Assembly: GCA_028532985.1 (NCBI GenBank)
Contig: JANCIK010000009.1
Span: forward strand, 1,612,001 to 1,676,000
Origin: Stropharia rugosoannulata
Lineage: Eukaryota; Basidiomycota; Agaricomycetes; Agaricales; Strophariaceae
Direction: 5' to 3'
DNA: 64,000 nt
Shown here: in pieces, positions 12,501-22,707 of the stretch
Layout of the letters: every line of letters begins with the position of its first letter
How positions within the stretch are numbered: the stretch's first letter is position 1
Notes under the pieces: model-generated
Databases searched by the model: none
Told to the model about the DNA's origin: nothing
Seen by the model: only the letters and a program-made list of their open reading frames with translations
Made by a program: the position numbers and the translations under genes

Positions 12501-13169
12501 TCGAATCTTCGGATTTGTCCTCGCCTTTTGAGGCCATGAATTCTTTATATAATTGGTGCGTCTTGGAAGGCTGCAGACCTGCTGTTAAACGTGGTCGGCT
12601 ATACATGAGGAGAGGGCTACGCGGCCAATACAAGTAAGCGGAGACGGAGTCATGCTGTCTGTAACTTATTGAATGTCTTCAGACTAGTTCAACTTTGCTT
12701 GGTCGCAGGCCATCTTATCCGATTTCGCATTAGCGGGAGCTCCCCACTATACCCAGCTATGCGGAAAAAATTCAATTTGGTCGATGCCTATCTTTATTCA
12801 GGCTATCTTGCTGAACAGTGTCTTCCGAAAGGGCAATACAATCCGAACGCCACTCCACCGCCACGTCGTTACCAGGATGGACTGGAAACGGACGATCGCG
12901 AAGAGGATATGGTATTCATGATTTGGTATCGTCCCCAGCCAGCAATGCTTGATGCAGAAAAGAACCCGACTAGTGCGCCTGTTGTAACAAAATCCACCCA
13001 TACTTTATCTGCAAAGAATAAGGTTTTGATTTTCAAAACAAGGAGTATTTTCGAACGCGATACGTGGTGTTATGCTATAAATGCGGAAATCGAGAAAATA
13101 GCAAGAATGCAGAAGGATAGGGAGAACGCGTTACGCAATGCAGGAAATCTGGTAAGCTTAACGGGGTGA
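9560..13169 (+). CDS. SPO71: Spo71/Mug56-like PH-domain protein
   Basis: Predicted exons 9560..10715, 10771..10925, 10980..11233, 11310..11643, 11706..12278, 12332..12633 and 12683..13169 give about 1,086 aa. Residues 1-385 are mostly disordered and Ser/Pro-rich. After that come the paired pleckstrin-homology regions of the Spo71 family (for example DRMLVRVSYS, LSLYSFVDMTFC, SIYISVHSGYLYLL). Yeast Spo71 binds phosphoinositide at the prospore membrane during sporulation, and S. pombe Mug56 is meiotically induced. The basidiomycete role is inferred. Two boundaries are uncertain. Intron 1 needs a GAG acceptor at 10770 to keep frame. A consensus GTAAGC at 13152 could also splice to 13199 and extend the tail into the convergent uS12m gene. 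Confidence 0.85.
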
Positions 13170-13240
13170 GACACAAATTTGTGGACTTCATCATGCAGTT
13201 CGAGGAAACAGATAAATTAGTGGATGATATACGTAGTAAT

Positions 13241-13852
13241 TTACTTCTTCTTGGGCTTTTTCACACTGTAGGCATATTAGTATATTTCCAACATGGATGT
13301 AATTGAAGCATACCCGTATCGACTGCGAGATGTCGCACGGTTGACCACACCAGCGAAATCGAGTGCGCCACGAACAAGTTTGTAACTGTAAGGAACGTTA
13401 GAAGTGAACTAGACGTATTGTCTACAGCAAACATACCCCACACCAGGCAAATCCTTCGTACGCCCTCCTCTAACCAGGACGACACTGTGCTCTTGCAAGT
13501 TGTGACCCTCTCCCTGGATATAGGCCATGCAAGATTTGCCCGTGGACAGCTTGACACGAGCGACTTTTCGCTTGGCAGAGTTGGGTTTTTTGGGGGTAGC
13601 AATGATGAGACGGGTAACAACACCCTTACGCTGCGGGCATGTCTCTAGCAATGGAGATTTCGACTTGACCTGCTTCTTGGGTACCCTCTTCGCGCGGATG
13701 GACTGGTTAATGGTTCGCAGAGCCGACGGTGTCGGGTGGAAAGAACGGAACTGGTTCAATGTGAGAAGGGGACTGGTATACGCCGACGGCCGAGCTATCT
13801 GTGGCGCCCATAATGACGAGCCTCGCGCAAGGGCGCGGAGTGAGGCAAGCAT
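13241..13852 (-). CDS. MRPS12: mitochondrial small-subunit ribosomal protein uS12m
   Basis: Three exons (13852..13437, 13385..13314, 13265..13241) encode 170 aa. It is the decoding-centre protein S12 of the mitoribosome. The hallmarks are [41 protein letters not shown] and the terminal KKPKKK. About 70 N-terminal residues form a Ser/Arg-rich presequence. The longer in-frame stretch upstream begins with GTG, so the ATG at 13852 is preferred. The last exon is 25 nt. The gene is convergent with the Spo71-like gene (71 nt apart) and divergent from NSE2 (160 nt between start codons). Confidence 0.96.
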
Positions 13853-14012
13853 TGAGTAGAGTACGGAAGTCGACGAAGGCGAGGCTGTCCGAAATGTGCT
13901 TATTTGGCGGAACGCCCTGTTGCCAAACAAGTGAAGCGCGTCCACACTAAATTAGCTGCCGCGTCTTGGCCGCGTCGTTCAAGGCTCTCGCTAATTACAC
14001 GCGTATTTCGTT

Positions 14013-15310
14013 ATGCCAGCCGCCACTAGTTCGCGTCGCAAGGTTTCCAGGCGTCAAAACTCGGAAGATATTGAAGAATCACGCAGCTCACAGGCTCGGC
14101 GGCCTCACGACGATGTTAGCGACGATGACCAACCTGTCGTGAAAGTGAAGCACGAGAAAAAATCCAAGAAAAGGATCGTTCAAGACGAGGATGAGGATGA
14201 CCCTTCCGTTCCTGCCACTACATATGACGACGACGACGATGATGGTGCGATAGACGTCGCCAATTTCTCCGACCAGCCACTAAGCAAAGCCGATATGGCT
14301 AAAGTGGGCGGCATGGCGAGCGACTGGGAGTCAATGGCAAGTCAAGTCGAGCAACATTTCAGCATGTATAAAGACATAGGCGCTGCTACTGCAGAGACTG
14401 GAGAGAAGAGCATCGAGACCTCTAAGGTACGCAAACCCATGTTGGTTGCTAAAGCTTCCTACTGACGATCAAGTATAAAAGCCATTACAAGCCCTTGACT
14501 CTGAAGTTCGGGAATTTTTCGATGTATGCGCAGAATTGAGAATACAAGCTCAATCTCTTGACTCCTTGCGTCAGAGCATTGCACGAGAAGACCATGTAGT
14601 GAGTGGCGACATGTTGGCTATATCATTCAAGCTCTGATTTTTGTAGGTAAAACCACATGCGATTTATGAATCAAAAGTGCAAGAGCTATTGGACGAGTAC
14701 GCTGGCAAAACGTCGCGCCAGAAATACTCGAAGAATAAAAACTATTTAACGTTTCACACTGCCATATGGGTTAGTATTTCCACGACCTGCAGTTTGCGTG
14801 TCTAATCTACTACAGGAGGTGCACAATCCCGACTCTCCTATGCCTCCTCTCACGGATTTGATTCCTAAAGGTACTACATATGACATGGTCATAGCTAATG
14901 CTAAGATGTTGATGTCTATGTTACAGAGGATGGCGACGATTCTGATGACGAAGATGTTGAAATGGGGGGTGTCACTCAGAATTACCTCTGTCCCCTGACC
15001 CTAACATTACTAGAGGACCCAGTAACGTCGTAAGTAACTGACATCGCCATCTTGGTATGTTGCATCAATTAATCATTCGATAAGCAAAATATGTGGTCAC
15101 AGCTACTCGAAGGCCAACATTGACGCTTACTGTGAAAGTCCAACTAGACTTTATCAATGCCCACAAGCAGGATGCAACAAAAGTTTTCGAAGAAGCGATT
15201 GCGAAAAAGACAAAGATTTAGCAAAGAAAATAAAAAAGCGTGGGATGCACAAGGACGCTGGTATCAACAAAAAAGCCAATGTTGACGATGACGATGAAGT
15301 TGTTGAATAA
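14013..15310 (+). CDS. NSE2: SMC5/6 complex SUMO E3 ligase Nse2/Mms21
   Basis: Six exons (14013..14426, 14482..14598, 14647..14769, 14816..14870, 14927..15029, 15085..15310) encode 345 aa. The C-terminal SP-RING reads YLCPLTLTLLEDPVTS, KICGHSYSK and YQCPQAGCNKSFRRSDCEKD, giving the Cys/His zinc ligands of the zf-Nse family. The N-terminal ~90 residues are acidic and disordered. The middle holds helices expected to dock on Smc5. The protein sumoylates SMC5/6 and other repair substrates in the nucleus. A Ulp2-type deSUMOylase is encoded 22 kb downstream. All splice phases close. The start at 14013 is the first ATG after the short divergent promoter shared with uS12m. Confidence 0.93.
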
Positions 15311-15943
15311 ACTGTACCTTCTGGTACGTTCTGGTAACATCGGTGATTATTCATCCTGTTTAAGTTCCTCTTTCGTTTTCAATATTTCTCGTATCGTCTA
15401 TTTAACCATTGTACTCTACATTCATGCATACTGAACCTCGATAATTTGTTCCGTGTGCTTCAACCTTCTCAGGCCTTGCAAAAGCTAACTAACTAACTCT
15501 CAGTTCTTGTATTCCCCTGGCAAATCTACGCGCCAAATTGGGGCACACCAGCTATTACATGTACTTTGCCAAGCGATCGGATTGAATAAATGAGCGAAGA
15601 TAGTAACACTGCATGCCCGACTAAACGCCTGTAGGTTATAGCTTAATCCCAGATCAACACGTTCCAGGGAACAAAGTGTATTTGGCAATATTATCCTTGG
15701 TGATCCCGGAGAGCTTGACATGATAGTTTTAAAGTTTGAAACCCGTATCTAATTTCCAGACATGCACTTCGAACGTCTAAACCAATAAAAAGGACAGATA
15801 CCGGACATATACCCCGGAACATGAGGATCGAATACAATTGGGCGCCTTTGGACGCCGGGGTAAAAACGTTCTTAAAGGGAGAGTATATGTGAATCCAGAG
15901 TGTTCCATAAGACGATCAAGAGGGAAATACAAAACAGCGAGCA
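15311..15943. other. convergent 3' flanks of NSE2 and RPN13
   Basis: No gene seen. The sequence is moderately AT-rich, with pyrimidine-rich patches around 15355-15480. It should hold both 3' UTRs and their polyadenylation sites. Confidence 0.5.
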
Positions 15944-17174
15944 TTAATCGGTATCCATACTGTTGTTGCGCTCTCTATCCGCTTGCTCTTGGATTGCTCT
16001 TAGAAATGGACCAACCCCAGTACCAGCTTCTTCGGGAAGACCTAAGGTCCGGACAAGTCCGCCTAAAAGACCTGTCCTAAGAGCCTGGTCAAAATTTGAG
16101 ACAGCTGCTCTAAATTGAGGTGAACTGTGGAAGATGAAGATGAATGATGTGTACTAATTAGAGGCATACATCATAGAAATTGAAGACAGCGACGTACTGG
16201 ATGATCTGCTGTAAAGCTTCCGCAGATGGAGGAACAGGCAGGTCCGGAGGAAGGTGGGGGAACAAAGTCGGAATGAGTTCAGGATGGCTTTCGAAAAGGG
16301 GCCCCAAATTTGCAGGTGTCAAGATATCACTAAGCGATACTTCTAGAGAAGGTCAGAAGTTCCGGGAATCCCAAGACAATAATAGAACCTACCAGGTGTT
16401 GTCGGCACTGGCCCAGACATCGAAGTGAGCACCTGTGACAACGCGGCCAGCTGTTCCGGGGTTGCGGCAAAGCTAGACGCTCCAGAAGGCGCAGAGCTAA
16501 AGTGCCGTTAATGATTTTATGGGCGATATTGAAACTACTACGCACGCAGTTGCAGACGCCGCGGGTTGTGAGGGGCCTGCCGAAGTCGAGGCCCGAGGCG
16601 GGACAGAAATTATTGGTAGATTCCATGATACATCGAATTCGGGATCCATAAGAAGGCCGTTGACATTGGCAATAAATTCTGCGTCACGCGCATCCGATGC
16701 ATCCTACAGAAGTATCAGCATGAGGACAGTCCTTGTCATCCGGGAGCGAAACTATGTAATACCTGCATCCAGAACTAGGCAAAGATTAGGTTAAAGCGAT
16801 CTCTGACAACAATAAAACAACCCTACAAAGTGACGTTGATTTGAAGACGAGAATTTCAAGACATAAACACGTCCTTGAGATTGGGTTACTTTGACGAATG
16901 AGGCGTCGAAGGGAAATAGAATAAGATCCTGTGGGGAGATACATTTAGATAAAGCGACATTATCGGCGAAAAGAGTGTGAGTGTGAGTGCTGCTAACCTC
17001 TTCAATGGCGTTGGTGACCCTGTTCTTCCAAATGAAATGTAGCAGGCCATCCTCCCCGTTTGTCAGATAGATTGCCCCCTTCGTAGGGCTGGGCTCGACT
17101 AAGTTTGTACCTTCTCTTCTGAAGGCACGCCCAGCCTTGAAGGCGAGCAGTACTTCAGCATTCGCTACTGACAT
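15944..17174 (-). CDS. RPN13: proteasome regulatory particle ubiquitin receptor Rpn13
   Basis: Seven exons (17174..16998, 16928..16827, 16774..16763, 16703..16546, 16496..16393, 16342..16198, 16124..15944) encode 292 aa. The N-terminal Pru domain is clear (LLAFKAGRAFRREG, KGAIYLTNGEDGLLHFIW, DLILFPFDASFVKV, VYVLKFSSSNQRHF). It binds ubiquitin and Rpn2. The C-terminal DEUBAD part (SPQFRAAVSNFDQALRTGLL, LGLPEEAGTGV) recruits the UCH37-type deubiquitinase where present. Exon 3 is a 12-nt microexon coding FWMQ, which completes the conserved RHFFWMQD. Intron 1 is 69 nt, in frame and stop-free. The gene is divergent from the SCOC-like gene. Confidence 0.95.
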
Positions 17175-17465
17175 GGAGTGGTATACGGGGCAGCAGAAAG
17201 TCCGGTATGTGAATGAAAGAATTTGAGAAATGCCTCTTAGCTTGAATGCCTCACCTCCGAGACTCGCGACGCGTCAGTGCCTCATTCAAAGTCCGCCACA
17301 TCTTGTGACTTTCAATTTACAACCGACGCATTTCAATGCGGGCCATGATGCGCATAGTACACTCAACATAAACCCCAATCCAATCTCCCACAGAGCAGGC
17401 GCCCAGGATATTGGCGGACCCCCGCAAGACTCTTTGTAAACCCGTTTGCCGGATCTGAGACGCTT

Positions 17466-17826
17466 ATGGACTTTGAAGAATTTGATCAGCCCCCGGTGTG
17501 GGGTGCCTCGCCGCAGGACGGTGGTGACCTCGGCCTCATACGGGAGACGCTGAAGAAGGAGGAAGTCATCAAGTACGTCTAAGCTCGTTTATTTCGGCAT
17601 GCTCTAGATGTAAACTTTCTACAGACAAATCATGGTCGCTCAGGATGCTCTCCGAGGTGCGCCTTTGCCTGACGAGCATGACTGTGGTGACTGATCGAGC
17701 AACTAATTAGCCATGTTGGGCAAAGTTCAAACTGTACAGAAAGACGTTGAAAAATTGACCTCCGGGAATGAAACGCTGCAAATGTACATTGATAATCTGA
17801 CAGTACAAATGGCCAAACGCAGATAA
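17466..17826 (+). CDS. SCOC-like short coiled-coil protein
   Basis: Three small exons (17466..17572, 17625..17656, 17711..17826) encode 84 aa. Residues ~20-82 form one continuous coiled coil (IRETLKKEEVIKQ, MLGKVQTVQKDVEKLTSGN, LQMYIDNLTVQMAKRR). That length and pattern match the short coiled-coil (SCOC/DUF2205) family, including yeast Slo1. Members bind Arl-type GTPases at the Golgi and take part in autophagy in animals. The function here is by family only. No single exon is long enough to stand out as an open frame, so automatic annotation may miss it. Donors (GTACGT, GTGCGC) and acceptors (CAG, TAG) are normal and phases agree. Confidence 0.85.
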
Positions 17827-19605
17827 TCCATAACTAATTAGAAACATTCTCAATATATGATGTGCCCCTACATGTTAATGATATACAGAATTAACGATAT
17901 TTATACAGGTTACATGTTGTAGCAACGAGCATGGCAAGCTTGAATATCCATTATCGCGGGTATGAAGGGAGCCTCGCCTGAACACTCGACGGCAAGATTC
18001 AGAGTTACTACTCATTTAGCCTAATGACTGCGCCCAGCAAGCCACTGCAACACAATATCTCTGGCAACATGTCATTAGCACTTTGAACATCGTTCTGGTA
18101 AAGTTACGAGGGCGTACAGGTTATGCTGACTCTTCATGGAGCACTAACACAGAAATTATGTCAATGTTTACAATGCCAATGATTACAAATGCATACCGAG
18201 TAACACTAAAGCACGCATGAGTAATATTACGATTAGAAGCGGAAGGACGAAGACGACGTACAGACACCGGTCGGTCAGATATTTTGTCCAATTGCCTTTG
18301 AATTGACCCCTTATCAGCATCGAGTCATTGCGAAAGGCGAACGGTTTCAACGTACATGCTTTTTATGATGTCCTTCACTGAAGCATGTCCATCGAGATCG
18401 TTCTTATTACCCAGCTACTCCGTGTTAGCAGCCCCGACACGCAAATATGTGACTAATACTCACAACTAGCAGTGGTACACCTGTGAGCGTTGGTTGACTC
18501 AGGAGTTGATGAAGTTCGAAACGCGCAGTGTTCAACTTATCAGGCTATAATTTCAATGAGCCACCGCTAGCATCTACAAGTAAAACGTACGTCTGCAGAA
18601 TCAACAACGAAACTGCATAAGCTGTATGTTAGTCAACGGACTGCTTGTATGATAACTAGCTTACACGATTGCGTCTACTCCGTTGCAATACCGTTCCCAC
18701 ATAGAACGGAATTTCGGCTGTCCTAACGTTGGGTGAGATACTACAAGGAATCGAGAGCATGAGCGATGAGAGACTAACCAGCAACATCCCATACTTTCAT
18801 TGTCACGTTGCCCTTTCGTATCTTGCGGAAGTTGAACGCAACGGTGGGCACGACGTCTTCACTCCACTGTATGTAAGGCAAGTCGCCAAGGGTTTAATAA
18901 CGCCCGTATGGCTTTGGAAAACAACTAACTTGGCCGGAGGTTATAACATTGACGAACGAGGTCTTCCCAGAGGCCTAGTGTCATGTAATTAATCCCATCA
19001 TGAATAGAGATAGGAGAACAATGCGTACTTGCAAACCGACCACCGCTACTTCTGCCTGTTTCGAGAAGAACAACCTAAATTAAGGTCAAACGGCAGACCT
19101 AACATGAGGAGAGTGAAAGACGCGCCCACTAATCCATTGGAATATAGAGGCAAAGAAGCCTGGCATGGTAGAGACAGAATGTCTGGTCACTGCCGATGAC
19201 GACGATTTGGACTACGCTGTGAGTTGCCGCGCCCGACCAAAATGGAAGAGACCTGCCGGCGGGGAGGCGGCCCGAGAACCAGGCATGTGATCCGCTTTTT
19301 ACAATTGATGTGACAATGCAAAACGTTAGAATCAGGCCAACCAAACGCGTATGAAATTTATATATTACATATATATAACACTAATTTATACCTACTATAC
19401 ACACAAAAGAGTGTGTGATGACTGCTGCTACCTTGGTTTGAGGGTGTAATCCAACTCCCTCGCAATTTTTTTGCCATGTAACAGCACTGTCACATAGGAG
19501 TCAGAGGTCATGCATTCATGAGTCACGCTCCGTCCGCTTAGCGGTGATTGAGCCTGTGGAAAATAGTATTCAGCTCTGCGCTCATTAGTCCTACCGCAGC
19601 GCTTC
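17827..19605. other. 1.8-kb intergenic region, no supported gene
   Basis: I could not assemble an exon chain on either strand. One 87-codon open frame near 18.7-19.0 kb has no recognisable motif and no splice partners. An alternating AT tract (TATATATTACATATATATAA) lies near 19357-19378. I see no repeat boundary or transposon terminal structure. Confidence 0.45.
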
Positions 19606-22315
19606 ATGAGCACTAGCATATCCCTCAATAGGCTGGCCTCATCCTCAAGATGTATCTACGCTGCTAAAGCTGCCCCCGGCGCGTTCCTGAGGCGCACCAG
19701 AGGGTACGCGACCGAGAGCACCTTTCCTATCGACCGACGGAAGCTCGCACCCTCCCTCGTTGAACGCTTGCGCAAGGCGGGGAAGAAGAACCGCAACACC
19801 GTACACCCACTTCCAAAACCAGGCCCTGTTCATCTGAAAGATGACAGAAGCACTTCGCCACGAGAGTACAAAAAGCCCAAGGTACACGAGGTACTTCCTA
19901 GGGCTCCTGGGGAACCTCCAGCAACCCGGAAGAAGAGTAAAAGACATGATGTGGAACCTCTGAAGAGAGTATCAGTGAACGAGGATTCTTCATTGGGACC
20001 GGGATTTGTTGCTGAATCGTGGCAGGACAACCTAGGTATGTTTAGACAGTCATTTTATAATTTATTCAAGTGGTAAACGTCTTCTCTTTAGATGCGTCAG
20101 AACAGCAGTCGCAAAAGGTCGTACCTCCCCATGTCCTACCCTCAATCACGACGTCTCAGGGTACCATTTCTTCGGGGTCTGCATTAGTTGGTGCGCGACC
20201 TCTATTTTGTCCTGAAAAATTCGGCAATTGACTGTTTTTAGATGTCGCTCCGGTGTCAGAACATCTGCCTGTCGCCACTCTAGAACATGGCCTAGAAAGA
20301 GTACTGTTCAAGTGCGTATAAATGGCTGCACATACGTTCATAATTCATAAATTGATTGCAGTCCTGGAGTACACTGGCTACAAGACCCTAGATCCCAAGT
20401 CTACAACTTCTCACCATGGCTTGAGAGGATCCCCAAAGTCAATGACTTCGCTTTTGAGAAGTTGACAGGTTTCATTAGTAGTTCCAGGGATGAGGTGCGT
20501 CTTTCCTCTATCTCCATGCCAATATCAATTGACACCTTGCCAGGACCTAAGAGTGCTTGCTAAACGAGAAGGGAAAAAGTTTGCTGGCTCTACCTCGTCG
20601 ATGTCGGGGATGTTGAGTCATATATACTTCCTTATTTCACAACACAAAGACGTCGAACTCTCTTCCCTAAGTCAACATTTCACACAAGAAGTATGTAATG
20701 TTCTTCTGAAGATTCTAAGAAATCGTGGGCTGATATATCTTCATCTGTCATTCAGAATCCGACGTTCACTTCTGGTCAAAGAATGCCATCTGCTGTCACG
20801 CTGAATTACAAGGACGGTGTATATGCTATTGACTCACTTGGTTCAGAGCTGGACGATCCCGACAAAAATGTGTTGACATGGATGGTGAGTCGCATTCATG
20901 TAGAACTTATAAAATTGCATAGCATTGTAACAAGATATAGGGTACACTTCTAGAGAACTTCTTGACCAAAAAGCCGTCAGAATTCAACAAGTTCTTGCGT
21001 GACGAGTCAGTACCCAACCAGGAGGCTACCGAGAAGCCGAAAAGAGAGGCTTTTCGATTTGCAAAGGTAAATCTTCTGCGCTTCCGGCTAAAGCGTAAAT
21101 AATAAAGGTTTTGTTTTAGTCGGACAAGTTTGTCATGCGTTCTCAGCTTGATTGTCAGGACAGCCGCCTTCCTGGAACAGGTGTATTTGACATCAAGACG
21201 CGCGCCGTCATTTCAATTCGCATGGACATCTTGAACTTTGAAGAAAATTCTGGATACATGATCAAACAACAATACGGACTCTTGGAAAGCTTTGAACGCG
21301 AGTATTACGACCTTATTCGCTCGGCGTTCTTGAAATATAGGTATTAAAAGGTTACAAAATCTGGTATAGCTGCTTATCCATTCAAATAGTTTCCAAGTTC
21401 GAATCGGCAATATGGATGGCGTAATGGTCACGTATCACAACACTGAACGCATCTTCGGCTTCCAATACATTTCACTCGACGAGATGGACGAGAGGCTGTA
21501 TGGCCCTGTCCCGGGTATCGGAGACAAGGTCTTCAACAAGTCCGTTACCCTTCTTGAATCCATTCTTGAAGAGGCTGCGAAATGTTATCCGAATCAGGTA
21601 TGTCTTACTGATTTATTGCTCTCTGGTGTTTTTAATGCCTTGTAGAGCGTTACGTGTCTCTTTGAAACTCGTCGTCCCGGAAGGATCATGGACGTGTTCG
21701 TGCAGCCCGAGACCTGGGATGAAACGAAGGGCAAAAAACCTATTACGCAACTGCTTGTCGAAGTCAGCCATAAGCTGGATAATGAACCTGCCAAAGCTTA
21801 CGAAGTGTTGAAATCTGTCGATCCACAGAAATGTACGACTTTCATATGGACGTTAAGTCTGGCATTAACATAACTCTGCAGGGACCATGGATTACACTAT
21901 ATCCAAGGCAATTCTCCCGGTGGACGCCATTGAGCACAACAAGAGTAGCGCCGAGCAGCGCAAGACGCGCTTACATATCCTCCCGTCGTCCGTCGAGCTC
22001 AAGGACGCCAAGGAGTACTGGGAGAGCCTCAGCTTCAACCCGAAGATGGAGGCCATCGTCAAAGAGTTCAGGCACACGGACTTTACCGTCGCAGACGAGA
22101 CTATCCAGAAGTTCCGGGAGGTGTCGAGGCAGGGTAGGGCAATGTACGAGGAGCTGCAGCGGCGTCGGGAAGGGAAACCCAAGATTGTCTTGGGCCACGG
22201 CGTGTTTGCGGAGGAAGAAAGTCTGTTCTTCAAGGATCCTGCTCCCGCACGGGCTGTGCCAGCTGAATCGGCGGCAGGGACGGAGGAGACTAAACCTGAA
22301 AAGAAGGAAGACTGA
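19606..22315 (+). CDS. PET127: mitochondrial RNA-processing protein Pet127
   Basis: Eleven exons (19606..20035, 20092..20190, 20242..20311, 20362..20494, 20544..20690, 20756..20884, 20941..21066, 21120..21340, 21390..21597, 21646..21832, 21882..22315) encode 727 aa. Yeast Pet127 is an inner-membrane-associated mitochondrial protein needed for 5' trimming and decay of mitochondrial RNAs. Its core resembles PD-(D/E)XK nucleases. The N-terminus is a mitochondrial presequence followed by a Lys/Arg/Pro-rich stretch. The Pet127 domain runs from about FNPGVHWLQDPRSQVYNFSP to HILPSSVELKDAKEYW. All junctions are GT-AG with matching phases and 47-65-nt introns. The Ala/Glu-rich tail is divergent. The family call rests on the overall pattern, which I recognise with good confidence. 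Confidence 0.9.
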
Positions 22316-22707
22316 ACGCCCAGCCTCGATTGCATGAGAAGGTTGGTGATGCACGCAAGCAGTAATGCTTGAGCATGGTCAGGTACTGGATGTGTATACC
22401 CAGTGTATTACTGCAGCGATATTGTAGAGTAGAACTACATACCTAATTGACTATTGAAGCCAGACAAGCTGGAGCCTATATGTGCCGAGCGGAGCCCGTG
22501 ATAAGGCGGAACGTGATCTGATACTTGTCAGTGTATTCTATCCCTGACCGCTTCATCACTGCAGCTGGGAACGGCCAGATAAATTGAGCACGCATGGAGA
22601 TGAACAGCGTACGTACAGCGCTGCCAAGCTTGTCCATATATCTGACAATCTGCAGGAGCGCCTCAAATCCCAGCCGCTTTCCCAGGTAAGCCCCCACCTT
22701 GTTCCAC
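22316..22707. other. spacer between PET127 and the Usp-domain gene
   Basis: Tandem same-strand genes. The left ~150 nt looks like a 3' UTR and the right part, rising in GC, is the promoter and leader of the next gene. No gene seen. Confidence 0.5.

Noticed and set aside
18729..18992. 87-codon plus-strand open frame in the 17.8-19.6 kb gap
   Set aside because: No recognisable family and no neighbouring exons that extend it. It could be chance.
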